A stretch of DNA of 64,000 nucleotides, taken from positions 56,573,346 to 56,637,345 of the forward strand of contig NC_090324.1 of the NCBI RefSeq assembly GCF_040869045.1. The letters run 5' to 3'. The position numbers and the translations under genes were made by a program. Position 1 is the first letter of the stretch. Each line of letters opens with the position of its first letter. Below, piece by piece: positions 33,386 through 44,653 of the stretch. Below the pieces are notes generated by a model. The model was given only the letters and a program-made list of their open reading frames with translations, was not told the DNA's origin and made no database searches. The DNA comes from Eurosta solidaginis. Its lineage: Eukaryota > Arthropoda > Insecta > Diptera > Tephritidae.

Positions 33386-34414
33386 TCTGTGGATCTAAGT
33401 AACAGTTTATACAATGTTTTTATGCGTTCTGATCCAATATTAAATTACATTGCATACACATTACAGATTCAAAGTCAGATTTATCATCTAGCGGGTGCGT
33501 TGTTACCATTTCCTGGCGCTAACCATCAATTTTTGCAAATATATTTTATCGGAGATGAGTTGGATGAACGTTGAACAATTGGCTTACATATAAAACGAGC
33601 GATTAGTTACGATCTCCAAAGATTTTTTTCATCAGAACAATGAATTTGTGAAATTATTCAAACCGCTCTCGATCGTATGCCATCTGATAATCACAAAATC
33701 GTAATCAGAGCGGACAAAACGCCTTTTCGTGAGCATGCAAGAAGATTTAATGTACCGACGATTGTTGAAGGGCAATTGTAATGGTTGGCTATCAGTTTAA
33801 ATCCCGCGATATTGTACTTCATCGTAGAAATGAATAATTACAGTGGGTTTGGGAGCTTCAGCGCAGTTACGACGAATTACAATATCCAATTCTACATTGA
33901 AAGGTGATGATGGTTATCACATTAATATACCAATGATAAATCCAAGAACCGGTAAATAATATACTAATTATATTAATCACATATTAATTAAAAACTAAAA
34001 CTTAAAATCGTATGAACATATTTTTTACAGGTCGAGATGTTCAAAAGAAAGTTAGTGCGATGAATTATTATTCTTATCGATTGATGCTTCGTGCACAAGA
34101 ACAAAATTACATTCTGAGATGTCGTAANNNNNNNNNNNNNNNNNNNNNNNNNNNNNNNNNNNNNNNNNNNNNNNNNNNNNNNNNNNNNNNNNNNNNNNNN
34201 NNNNNNNNNNNNNNNNNNNNNNNNNNNGTGGTAACAAAAAACATGATTCACGTTCCATGCGGTGAAATAAATATGAATTCACCATGTATAATCGATTGGA
34301 AAAGTTGAAAGCGGTATCCGAGAGCAATAATTTCCGATTCCATAACAGCCAATGACGGATATCTTTTGTATCGACGTCGATCATTTGAAAATAATGGTAA
34401 AACGGCGATAATAA
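33386..34414 (+). pseudogene. Helitron B Rep, N-terminal part with introns
   Basis: Collinear with Helitron D on the opposite strand at the window end. After intron sequence ending at AG 33,466 the frame reads SQIYHLAGALLPFPGANHQFLQIYFIGDE. Decayed sequence (RAISYDLQRFF) follows to MINPRTG, then a second GT-AG intron (33,952-34,030) and GRDVQKKVSAMNYYSYRLMLRAQEQNYIL. After the assembly gap comes VVTKNMIHVPCGEINMNSPC. The HUH nuclease would lie in the gap. The sequence is interrupted at 34,414 by the Harbinger transposon. Confidence 0.8.
34128..34227. other. Assembly gap (100 N)
   Basis: Exactly 100 N, the usual placeholder for a gap of unknown size. By comparison with Helitron D about 700 bp of Rep sequence, including the HUH motif, should lie here. 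Confidence 0.95.
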
Positions 34415-34609
34415 CGGCCCTATTCTGTGCATTTGACAAATTGTCAATAAGTTGATAAATAATCAAGATTTTTATCAACTTGATAAATTTTGTTATTCTG
34501 TGCGTAAGTTGACAACTCTAAAAAGCTCTTATGCGTATGCTTTTCCCCACACAGTGGTGAACTAAGTATTGTAAACACAAAACAGCTGTTTAGCGCGAAC
34601 AATTGTTAA

Positions 34610-36164
34610 ATGGAGTCTGCAGAAACGTAAGTATTTTATTATTTTTCATTATATTTTAGTTATATTGTATTTCTTTTATAGAAAATCAAAGTGCGATCGT
34701 GCTACGCGCGAACAGTTGGAGCACTACGTGTTTTTTTTATAGTGCTAACCCTGAAATGGGGTCAGGAAAAAATAACCCTAGGTCACCGCAACAAATGCGC
34801 TCTCTATGGGCTCAACTGGCAGAGGAGCTAAACGCCTTAAGAGGACCAACACGTTCTGCAGAAAAATGGAAGGAAGTAAGTTGTAGTGCAAAATTAGTGG
34901 TACCATTTAAAAGACGGTTCAATGCTTAATATAGATCAAGAATTTTCGATGTTTGTATCAAAAGACGCGTCTTGACCACAGAATCAATAATGCGAGAGCG
35001 GAAATTAAAAAATATATTTGTGTGAAGAGATATTTACAAGCATACATAAAAAGTATGGCTAATTTTAATTCGTTCAAAAGGTATTATCGAAAAACCGAAA
35101 AAGACCCGCGGGTACCTCCGAAACCGTGGATAGAATCCATATTATTTTTGCGCATAACACCTTTCTGCGTTGGCGGCCTTCGGCCGCGCTTATAAATAAT
35201 AGTGATAGTCTAGTTGCGGGGTTGACTGCTAATACGCGTCAAAAAATATCGAGAAGTGTCAAAAGACGCGTATTAATCTCGAGAACAATAATCCGAAGGC
35301 GGAAAGGAAAAATTTTATCTCTGTCCGGAGATATTTGCAGTTGAATTTGGCGATTTTCATGTGGTTGTTATTGTGTTGTACCCACAAAAAAAAATTAAAA
35401 ATAGTGATAGTCTAGTTGCGGAGTTGACTGCTAATACGCGGCAAAAAATATCGAGAGAAGTGTCAAAAGAGACGTACTAATCTCGAGAACAATAATCCGA
35501 AGGCGGAAAGGAAAAATTTTATCTCTGTCCGGAGATATTTACAGTTGAATTTGGCGATTTTCATGTGGTTGTTATTGTGTTGTACCCACAAAAAAAATTA
35601 AAAATAGTGATAGTCAACTGTAAATATCTCCGGACAGAGATAAAATGTTTCTTTTCCGCCTTCGGATTATTGTTCTCGAGATTAATACGCGTCTTTTGAC
35701 ACTTCTCTCGATATTTTTGGACGCGTATTAGCAGTCGACCCCTCAACTAGACTTTTACCAAAGTATGGATTACACCCCGGTTTTAGACCGACCTTTTCTA
35801 ATTTTTGGATTTTTTGGCAATAACTTATATGTATAATATATATGTATAATATTTTCAATTTCCACTTTCGGATTATTGATACTGGAGTCAAGGCGCGTCT
35901 TTTGGTACCAACATCATTTTTGATCAATAATAAGCATTGAACCGTCTTGTAAAATGTAACCAAATTAGTTAATGGCTTTGCGTATAATTTTTTTACATAC
36001 AGACGCTTGGAGTATGGAAGAGCCAGTTACGTACACGTGCACGACGTATAAAAATGAGCCAAAGGGTTACTGGTGGTGGTCCACAATGCAAATCACTGAT
36101 AATGCTGGATTTTTGTTTATTGTCAATTACTTTGTTTGACATTATTGACAAAAACAATTGGTAA
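34610..36164 (+). CDS. Harbinger Myb/SANT-like DNA-binding protein (3 exons)
   Basis: I infer exons 34,610-34,626, 34,682-34,875 and 36,003-36,164. The donor sites are GTAAGT at 34,627 and 34,876; the acceptors are TTTATAG and TTACATACAG. Exon 2 reads RATREQLEHYVFF, then SANPEMGSGKNN and SLWAQLAEELNAL, ending at SAEKWKE. Exon 3 gives TLGVWKSQLRTRARRIK and VTGGGP, the conserved Trp residues and TGGGP motif of zeste/Myb-like proteins carried by PIF/Harbinger elements. These help the transposase enter the nucleus and bind ends. One frame slip occurs in the T8 run near 34,733 (real or sequencing). Intron 2 contains an inserted foldback element (34,899-35,961). Confidence 0.7.
34899..35961. mobile_element. 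Foldback element with 8-bp TSD, inside Harbinger intron
   Basis: 1,063 bp flanked by AAATTAGT on both sides (34,891-34,898 and 35,962-35,969). The ends are inverted: GGTACCATTT...GACGGTTCAATGCTTA on the left and the reversed match GGTTACATTTTACAAGACGG on the right. Inside lie two direct copies of a ~205-bp unit (about 35,195-35,395 and 35,396-35,600), then an inverse copy (35,614-35,755). No protein. The 8-bp TSD fits hAT, P or Merlin-like superfamilies; I cannot choose. Confidence 0.8.
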
Positions 36165-36508
36165 AAGCGAACAAAAAAGAAAAAAGGAGAGGTGAAGGGG
36201 CAAAATAATAAGGAGCTGAAATGATTAGGGATTGACCCCTTCCCCTTCGATAGATACACGCAAGTAAATTTTTTAAATATAAACGTCCTTTAATGAAGGG
36301 CTATGCACGCCCATAAGGTTTTGTTTTTGTGTTCTTTAGAGACGTCCAAATTTCTTCTACACTGGAGTAACATTTGCAAACCATGAACCTAAAGCTCTCG
36401 GTGATTGTATCCCTACTTTCAAAAATATAGAGTCGAAAAGGACATTTTTAGCTATGAGTAATATTATGCTTTTTATTTGGGAAATGAAATATTTACATGT
36501 GCAGTTTT

Positions 36509-37717
36509 TTAAAGAGTTGATATGTATCTAGACCGTGTTCTCTCTCCCTCGCGGGTGTACTGAGTAGAGTCATTTGGATCTCTTTCGAATTCATGATCAT
36601 CTTCAACGATATCTACGTCCTCTGCCATACCAGCTTTTGCCATGATGTTGTGCAATATGACGCAGCTCGTAATAATAGCAGCAGCTATTTCGTGAGAATA
36701 ATGTAGCACTCGATGCTTAAGCAAGCACCTAAAACGCGACTTCACAACACCAAATCCTCTTTCTATACAATTTCTTCCAGATGCATGTATCTTATTAAAC
36801 TTCCGTTCTTTCGTGGTACTTGGGTTTGCAACTGGTGTGAGAAGCCATGGTTCCAAAGGGTATCCTTGATCTCCAATGAGCCATGATTCCCTTTGGTTGG
36901 AAGTAGAACTGGCGTTATGCTTGCGTATCAAATACTCGCGTAGGTCAGACGTTGCCCATATGCCTGAGTCATGTGTCGCTCCTGGAAAGTTGGCATTTAG
37001 AAATGTAAAACGCAAGCGATGATCGCATACCTTAAAATAATTAAATTTAATAAATTGTAAATATTTTTAACAAAAGCAGAAAATACCGCTTCAACATTAA
37101 TGCTGTAGTAGCCTTTTCGGTTTAGGTATTGGCTTAACGGACGCTCCACATTGTTTGAAGGCGGAGCAACAATAGCAATGTGGGTGCAATCAATTGCACC
37201 TATTGTACTTTTTATGCCGAATTTCCGGAAAAACCTTAAATAGTACAAAGATTTTCGTTATAGATTTATCTGAAAAATTTCATTAGCACGCATACCCTGT
37301 TTTAACAATATTCTCTTCTTCGACTGTGCGGGGAAACTCGATTTCACTGCCCTTAACTCTCACAATTAGGTTTGCCACAGATTTCAAACTTCTGGAAAAA
37401 GAAGCCTGGCTCATAGGCATAGTGTAATTGTTGCCCACGCATTTTTGGTACGATCCATTAGCAAAGAAGTTCAATACCGATAGAATACGGATCGTTATTG
37501 GCAAGGAGGTTTGTTGATCATCGTGCGGTTCCAAGTCATCAATAAGGCGACGGCACAAAGAACGGGTCAAACGGAAATGTTGAACGAACACATTTTCACT
37601 TAAGGCAAATGGATTGCTGGCATCTCTCAGGGATTTTAAGTACCTCGAGCGATCTCTATTTTCCTCATTTTCCTCATCTTCACACAATAACAGCAAAAGT
37701 AATAAGTCTTCTTCCAT
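36509..37717 (-). CDS. PIF/Harbinger transposase (HARBI1-like, DDE_Tnp_4; 3 exons)
   Basis: Three minus-strand exons: 37,717-37,296, 37,234-37,087 and 37,030-36,509, separated by introns of about 61 and 56 bp with GT/AG ends. Exon 1 holds the N-terminal helical region (FVQHFRLTRSLCRRLIDDL). Exon 2 has STIGAIDCTHIAIVAPP (first Asp) and LNRKGYYSINVEA. Exon 3 continues VCDHRLRFTFLNANFPGATHDSGIW, LIGDQGYPLEPWLLTP (second Asp) and NCIERGFGVVKSRFRCL (Glu). No stop interrupts the joined frame as I read it, so this may be intact. It cuts and pastes the element at 3-bp TWA targets. Confidence 0.8.
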
Positions 37718-37910
37718 TTTAATTCAGACACAAACACGCAATAATGTAATTTTTAGCGCAAATTTGAATTGTCAAGAGGGTTTAAGATATTGACAACTTG
37801 TCAACAAAAGAGCTTTTTATATTTGACACAGAATAGAAAATACTTGATAAATAATCAAACTTGACAAATAAGCAAGATGGTGAATTTGTCAAGTGCACAG
37901 AATAGGCCTG

Positions 37911-39210
37911 TAAGAGTGCGCAGTCAAAACATCGAAGTTGACAATCGTTGGGTCGTGCCATATTCACCAATACTGTCAAAAGTTTTTCAGGCTCACATAA
38001 ATGTTGAGTACTATAACTCAGTAAAGTCTATCAAATACATTTGTAAATATGTGAATAAAGCATGTGATATGGCTGTTTTTAGAGTAGATGGTGAAAATAT
38101 AAATGATGAAATCACTCAATATCAAATGGGGCGATACATAAGCAGTAATGAAGCAGTTTGGCGTATCTTTTCGTTTCCTTTGCACGAAAGACATCCTGTT
38201 GTTTTCCATTTGGCAGGTCATCTGGAGAATGGTCAACGAGTTTATTTCACTACTGAGAATGTACAGCAGAGAGCAGCACAACCACCAGCAACTACTTTAA
38301 CTGCTTTTTACAATTGTGTGAAATCGACACATTTGCCAGAAATTTGATATATGTTGATAACCGCAATATTAGACCTGAAATGCATCGTCGAAAAAATTTC
38401 AACGCGTAAACAAGGAACACCATCCAGGTATTTTCCAAACAGATGCCTTAGGCAGGATGTATACGGTACATCCCAACAATGCTTAATGTTTCTATTTGCG
38501 AATGTTGTTGTTAAACGTTCGAGGACCAAAATAATTTCAGGATTTAAGAACAGTTCACGGTCCTTTTTACATTTGTTAGAAGATGACTCTCATTGGGACG
38601 CAACACTTCATGATGCATTAATTACATCTCATCCACAGCAAATACGAATTCTGTTTTCGATTATAATATCAACATGTATGCCATCGAATCCAATTGAATT
38701 GTGGAATAAATATAAAGATTACATGACTGAAGATATTTTAATTCAGATGCGTCGTAGAGCAATGGATCCTGATTTGCTGATCACATTGTAAATGTACAAT
38801 GAATATATAATGAATACATTGATAATAATTGAAGATATGTTTCTTGCGATTGTCCATAAAGCAATGGGGTAGTTAGCTTTGATTTCACCAAATTGTCCAA
38901 TGCATGATTCATTTGATCAATTCGATTGTGACGATTTACGTGCATTTGTTTAATCCAACATCACCAAACTGAACAATCAGCAAAGGGATATATATGACAA
39001 AATCATGCAAGCTGTTTCTGATAACACTGGTGGGTTATATTTTTTGGATGCTCCTGGCGGCACCCGAAAAACATTTGTGATTTCATTGATTTTAGCAACT
39101 ATTCGATAGCAACAGAAAATTGCTTTGGCACTCGCTTCTTGTGGAATTGCTGCAAATTTATTGGATGGAGGAGGAACAGCTCATTCAGCTTTAAAATTGA
39201 TTTACATATA
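37911..39210 (+). pseudogene. Helitron B Rep C-terminus and PIF1-like helicase N-terminus
   Basis: Continues Helitron B after the Harbinger. RWVVPYSPILSKVFQAHINVEYYNSVKSIKYICKYVNKA contains the two-tyrosine (Y2) motif, here YICKY with the second Tyr retained. Then come ISSNEAVWRIFSFPLHERHP and, after stops, HLLEDDSHWDATLHDA, the helicase linker. The Walker A loop (LDAPGGTRKTFVIS, near 39,040-39,080) has Arg in place of the usual Gly (GGTGKT). The copy ends at about 39,210, joined to the repeat that carries the 201-codon ORF. Many stops. Confidence 0.8.
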
Positions 39211-39650
39211 AAATGTTTCTTCGAAATACGGATCAAGTCAACATTAGAAACATTCGCCCACCTGTTTTCGAATCAATATCACTATAACTCTTTGGTAACC
39301 TAACTCATGGATCCCTCGATTTCAACGAATATATTCACCAGCGTCCCGAAAATTGTTGTTCCTACACATTTACTAACTTTTTTATTCTCATGCCTTAAGA
39401 ATAAAAAAATTGAAAAAAAAAAGTTATGAAGGAATGCATTTATGATGTGTTGTAGTGATTCATCTGCATTTGATCGAGTTTTCTTAAACAAGAGTATGAA
39501 CAATGAACATGGCTGCCATTTTGGCAAATGGGATTTTTCAGATACAATGGAAAGAGATACATCACATCACAACATATCTGTCACATCGTACTTTCGGTGT
39601 ATATTGACATTATTATATTATATTTTTGTTATGAACTATGGAGAATAATA
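39211..39650 (-). repeat. Partial inverted copy of the 29.1-29.5 kb repeat
   Basis: Matches 29,085-29,510 (TCCATAGTTCATAAC, CTATTGCCAAAATGRCAGCC-type sequence, then the end of the 201-codon frame). The C-terminal third of that protein is recognisable with a stop at ISL*LFGNLT and a frameshift. Confidence 0.75.
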
Positions 39651-40340
39651 ATAAACTAAGTTGAAACAAAATAATATATAATAAAATAAAATAAGAAATA
39701 AAATAAATTAGCATAAAAGACAATATAAAAAATTTTATGTTATATTTTTGTAGCAAATTTATTATTTTTTGTTCAGTATAAGACGTACCTTATCTAAAAT
39801 AAGGATTGAATCTGCAAATGCAAAAACATTTTCGGGCAAATTTGGCATAAATTGTTATAAATAAATTTAGTTAGTTTCAATAAAAGTTAACTCAATATTT
39901 GTGATTTCATGTTTTTTTGAAAGCAACTAAAATATAAAACAAAGAATATGTTAAATAAAGAACTATGTATTTACGTGTAAGTAAAATCTGTCCAAAAAAA
40001 TGTGCCGGTTAAATTATTATTTCTCTGTAAAGTTTTTTGTGCGCTAACAATTATTTGGGAACAATTTTTTTAGGATTTTGGTACAGACCAATATAGGTAA
40101 GTGGCAACAATGGGGAAACAATATTTTATTCGAAACGAAAATGAGTGAGGGAGTAGTTCTCTCGCCGTTTGGCGCCTGCGAGCATTTACAGTTTTGAAAT
40201 GGGAAAAAGGCGTTATTATGCCGGTTGCCGTTTTGACCTAAAATCGAAAACGTTTTTTTATTCGTTTCATATACAATGTGAAATTTTCCGATTCAGCCAA
40301 ACCGCTTTTTTTCCGTATTGAAAATTTATAAAGTGGGGCC
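39643..40340. repeat. Repeat family R, copy 1
   Basis: AT-rich block shared with 52,098-52,760 and with 53,072-53,415 plus 55,640-55,870. Landmarks: AAAAGACAATATA, TTTGTAGCAAATTT, GACAGACCAATAT..GGTAAGTGGCAACAATGG and CTCTCRCCGTTTGGCG, then CCTAAAATCGAAAACG. Order is circularly permuted here relative to the other copies, which suggests tandem arrays in the past. No protein. Confidence 0.7.
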
Positions 40341-40527
40341 ACGTGCACAGTTTCAACTTTTGTGAAGTTTTCCAGCCAAAAATTTTACATTTTCGAATTA
40401 ATGTAATGGGCATATTATAATGGAACAAAGTTAACATAATAATAAATTCTAGTATCGCCCGTGGTCGAAATTCGACCAACTTGTATTTTTTTCAACTCAC
40501 TCTATGCATCCAGTGTTGGGGTAGTGT

Positions 40528-40883
40528 CAAAGAGTATATATTTGTTAAGAGGCGTCCACCGATACTTTGTTGTTGTCAAAGCAACCCTGTCATGTCGAAT
40601 GTGATTCTCAAGGAAGTTTTGTTTAGTTTTTTTTAATTGAATCCTATATAGTTATGCGGTAAAGTGACTTTGCATAATTACGATTTTTGGAAAGAGAATT
40701 AATTAATTAATTTAATACAATCAATAAAATAAAAACAAATACCCCACGAAAATATATAGAAGGCGTTTTTATAAATACATCTGATAAAAAAAACCAACGA
40801 CTACCTTGAGAAAACATCGAGTAATTTGCTTTGGCAACAACAAAAGTATCGAGTGACGCCTCTTGACAAATATATACTCTTTG
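40528..40883. mobile_element. MITE (hAT-like) with CAAAGAG ends
   Basis: Inverted ends CAAAGAGTATATATTTGT (left) and its reverse complement (right), about 90 bp with mismatches. Flanked by GTAGTGT (40,521-40,527 and 40,884-40,890), a 7-8 bp duplication. End sequence and TSD length fit hAT. No ORF. Confidence 0.7.
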
Positions 40884-41229
40884 GTAGTGTAATAATGCGT
40901 TAATAGTTGAGCAGTGAGTGGAAATGTTTAGTTTTTTTTAATTGAATCCTATATAGTTATGCGGTAAAGTGACTTTGCATAATTACGATTTTTGGAAAGA
41001 GAATTAATTAATTAATTTAATACAATCAATAAAATAAAAACAAATACCCCACGAAAATATATAGAAGGCGTTTTTATAAATACATCTGATAAAAAAACCA
41101 ACGACTACCTTGAGAAAACATCGAGTAATTTGCTTTGGCAACAACAAAAGTATCGAGTGACGCCTCTTGACAAATATATACTCTTTGGTAGTGTAATAAT
41201 GCGTTAATAGTTGAGCAGTGAGTGGAAAT
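40621..41229. repeat. 305-bp tandem duplication, two copies
   Basis: 40,621-40,925 and 40,926-41,229 are almost identical (difference seen in one A run). The unit covers the right part of the MITE plus about 40 bp of flank. Confidence 0.9.
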
Positions 41230-42435
41230 ATTGCAAACTGATCTATCTCACTTAAAGTTCTCATTAAAATTTTGAATTTGACCTAAGACGTTATAATCTT
41301 TGATTGCAATTTCTTAAATTTTCTACAAACTTTTCAAATGTAATTATAAGTTTTGGTATGGAACTCCTTAAAAAAGATATAACAAATATGTAAAATCAAA
41401 TGAAATTTACATAGAGTTGTGGTGATATTACTTGAAATTGAATTGAAAATTTGCTTTTTCCACACCACCCGGGAGATACGCCGTTGGCGCGCTACCGAAG
41501 TTAGTTTTGGGTGCTCGGTTCCCCAGTAGGACTATATCACCAATATAAACTGCATATACATATATCGCCCATTTACTTCAATAGCGTCATTATTCAAAAA
41601 ACACGAATTTTTAGTTAAGAACGAAGAAATATGCTAAAGGAATTTAACCTATTTCACACCACCCGTTAGGTATGCATTTGGCGCTTTACTATTACATATG
41701 TATTTATAATTAATTAAATTAAATTATAATTAATTAAATTAATTAAATGAATTATAAAAACATATGTAAACGAAAACGAAATTTCGAATAGAATAGAGGA
41801 TACCTTCATAAAAAATAAAATAAAAATATAAAAAAAGTATGTAATGGAAAAGAAAACAGAGTTTCCTAAGCAAATTTAAAATAAAAGAAAAAAAATAAAG
41901 TACTTAAAGAGCAAAAAAATTAAATGAAGAATAAGCAGTTCCATATCAAAACGCAATAAATGCACTTAAATTTTTTCGGCGATTTAATGTTATCATTGTG
42001 GGAATATGAAGATTCTAATGCTCGGATATTTAATGTGATAATTCCAATGTTGGGATGTCTAATTTGCAGATAGTAATATTGAGATATTTTCTGATATTTT
42101 ATTTTATTTTATTTTTAAAACCAACTGGTCTAACCTACTTAAATTAAATAAAATTTTTAAGTGCATATGTACACTTATCACCATAAGTCATGCCATATAT
42201 AACTGCAATATGAAAAATTTAAAATATAATTTAACACTGTATTGAAGAACATCTTGATTTTAACTAACCTCGAGTACTGCCCATTTTGCAAGAATAAAAG
42301 GGAAGAAGAGTAAAGGAGAGACGCCAAAAAATCTATACTTAGATACATTAATTCGTCTACATGCAAATGTTTTAAAAACTTTTCTCAGTTAACGCGAATT
42401 TAAATTCATGGATTTGCATTGCTTACATTTAGCAG
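41230..42435. other. AT-rich DNA without gene
   Basis: Two similar short stretches contain CACACCACCCG (41,462 and 41,655) with TTGGCGC. Otherwise TTAATTAAAT runs (41,705-41,760) and no supported feature. Confidence 0.4.
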
Positions 42436-43720
42436 TTTGGATTTATAACTTCGGGGAAAACAATATTTTTCGTGAATACCTTTTCATCGCCAGCTAAGTG
42501 ACCTTGATTATTATGTTCGCTTACATAAAACTTTAGACTGTCAAAAGACCTGACTCTACTTGCAGCTACGTATAATTGTAATTGCCCAACCTCAACAAAA
42601 TTCCAACTTTTTCAAACGTTTGACCTTGTTACTTATTTATGGTCATTGCGAAAGATGGTATTACTGGAAACTGGGTCCGTTGAAAATTAAAGGGTAATAT
42701 GGTTCCTGAATAAGTTAATTTGATGCGCGGAATAAGAATTCGTTTGCCTTTTGAATATCCGGTTAAAACTTCACAATCAATGACGTTGTTGTGAAGGCAC
42801 TTAACCCTCATTCGTGTCCCGTTCACTAAGGAATCCTTTGTATTAAGGTTTCGAATGAGCAGCACGACGCAATTAAGCTTCTGCAATGAAAGCTTATGCG
42901 GTGGAAGTCCGCTCAAATTGAGGGAATTCAGAAACTCAGTGGGATAACTATTGACTGCTCTTTCATCGTCGCAAGTAATTTTATCAAAACTATTATATGT
43001 TTTGAATAAACCAGGTATGCGCTTAACTATGTCATAATTAACCAGGGAGCAGTCCTCATTAGTTGCTGCTAAAATTACAGAACTCACAACTTGATCTGAC
43101 AATAAATTTTCTTCAATATTTCCAAATACGTCAGCAATTAGGTTATCTTCATTTCCCACTAATTGCTGTGGTATTTCAATGACATTATGTGGATATAAAG
43201 GTGTTTAACCATCACCAATTTGCTTTAAAAATTCTACAAACTGTCTTGAATAGTCTTGAAATAAAATTAGCTAATTTTCAGGTTGAGGAACATCTGTACT
43301 TGTTACAGCAGAATTGGCTGTGGGCACTAGTAATCCAAGGCTGTGACGTGTCACATTATGACTAAGTAGCACATCTTCGATTTCTAATCGTGCACGATTA
43401 AATGAAAATGTTTCATCGCTTTCTCTCAGAAAATCTTCAGAAAGTGAATTTTTAAACTCATATCACAGCAAATAAGTGACGCATTTGTTTAGTAGAATGA
43501 AATTGTCGCGCTTCTTCTAATCACTCGCGCCATTCGTTATCATTTGAGGCGATTCCCCTAGCACAACACGCTTCCACAAATGTATTATATATAACCCCAT
43601 TATATGTTCGAACGTCCATAAACGATTTTGGCCCAGTTACACGTAAAAGGAGCAAACGTAAATGGAAGAGTTCAATATCCTTCGGCGACACTACATACAT
43701 GCGAGCAATAGTTTTATCAC
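42436..43720 (-). pseudogene. Helitron C helicase linker and PIF1 helicase C-terminus
   Basis: At 43,690-43,480 the minus strand reads ARMYVVSPKDIELFHLRLLLL and GPKSFMDVRTYNG, the start of the helicase region. Sequence then jumps to FVEFLKQIGDG and the frame 43,159-42,629, with AATNEDCSLVNYDIV, NSLNLSGLPPHKLSLQKL and GKRILIPRI. A TAA (42,625) interrupts NK*QGQTFEKV. The end EVGQLQLYVAASRVRS and a stop near 42,436 match the last PIF1 helicase motif. Walker A/B are missing. Confidence 0.8.
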
Positions 43721-44640
43721 CGCTTCGCTGTCTTTTTTTTCCATTTCTTGGTTTTACCTTCCCAAGTATAATGCAATGGAATTTCTATATATTTATATGA
43801 ATTTGCCGAAGGATCTTCATTATTCAAATGAAAAAATGCCAACAACCAGGTTTTTCTCAAATTCTGAACAGCTCGTTGTGCCTGACCATTAGTAAACACA
43901 ACGTTTTGTCTTTGCGGTAAGTGAACGTCAAGTCGCGTTACTGAATGGGACTGACAGTGCATAGGGAATTGGAAAATTCGCCAAGCCGCTTCAGTGGAAC
44001 CAACGTAACGTCCATTCAAAAAGTTTTGAATCTCGTCACAATTGTCTACTTCACCAGCATTAACATGTTCAGTAGCTAACCTGACAGTTGCACTGTCATA
44101 TCCTTTATATACATATTTATAAATATATTTCACACTTTTAACCGTTGAGCAAACCTCAACATTAATGCGGCAATTAAATTTGGCAAGCAAATATGGATGA
44201 TATGGTACAACATAGCGGTTATCAAGAAACGCACCACGAATATCAACACTAACACCATTACCACGTTTTCTATACATAGGAAACCCATTCATCTCTTCTC
44301 GTATGGACTCGCAAACATTTTTGGGAAAACTCTTGGAACAATTACTATTTCTCATGCAAACTGCGTTAACATTCAAAGCACCACATGGCCCATGCATCAT
44401 ATGTTTCGAAACGTATTCATGCATTTTGGGTTTGTCAGGAATTTCCGCACATACGGCTTTGTCTATATCACTAATACCTTCAATTTTATCCCTTTCATCT
44501 AATGTTAGGAATATGTGCGCATGAGGAAAACCTCTCTTTTGAAATTCTATTGTATAAATATAAGCAACAATAGTACCAAAAACTTTTTTTTTGTAGTTAT
44601 TGTGCATACTAAATCATTTAGTTTCGCACTAAACACGCGC
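43717..44640 (-). pseudogene. Helitron C HUH/Y2 nuclease core
   Basis: VFSAKLNDLV, then VFGTIVAYIYTIEFQKRGFPHAHIFLTL contains the HUH motif (His-Ala-His at 44,515-44,523) that binds the metal ion. Downstream SVKSVKYIYKYVYKGYDSA holds both catalytic tyrosines of the Y2 motif. YVGSTEAAWRIFQFPMH and the TWEGKTKKWKK end follow. The frame is open for about 296 codons. The catalytic residues for strand nicking are therefore all present, although the protein lacks a segment upstream and the helicase ATPase. Confidence 0.85.
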
Positions 44641-44653
44641 ACTATCATTAAAA

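Larger units (their letters stand above)
34415..37910. mobile_element. PIF/Harbinger transposon, complete, inserted in Helitron B
   Basis: 3,496 bp with terminal inverted repeats (left CGGCCCTATTCTGTGCATTT, right reversed CAGGCCTATTCTGTGCACTT) and 3-bp target duplication TAA (34,412-34,414 and 37,911-37,913). The intact Helitron D sequence has TGA at the same point (GATAATGAGAGTGCGC), which confirms the empty site. It encodes a Myb/SANT-like protein (+) and a DDE transposase (-), the standard two-gene Harbinger layout. Confidence 0.9.

Noticed and set aside
35195..35755. CRISPR-like or satellite array
   Set aside because: Two direct units and one inverse unit inside an element with 8-bp target duplications; it is a foldback structure.
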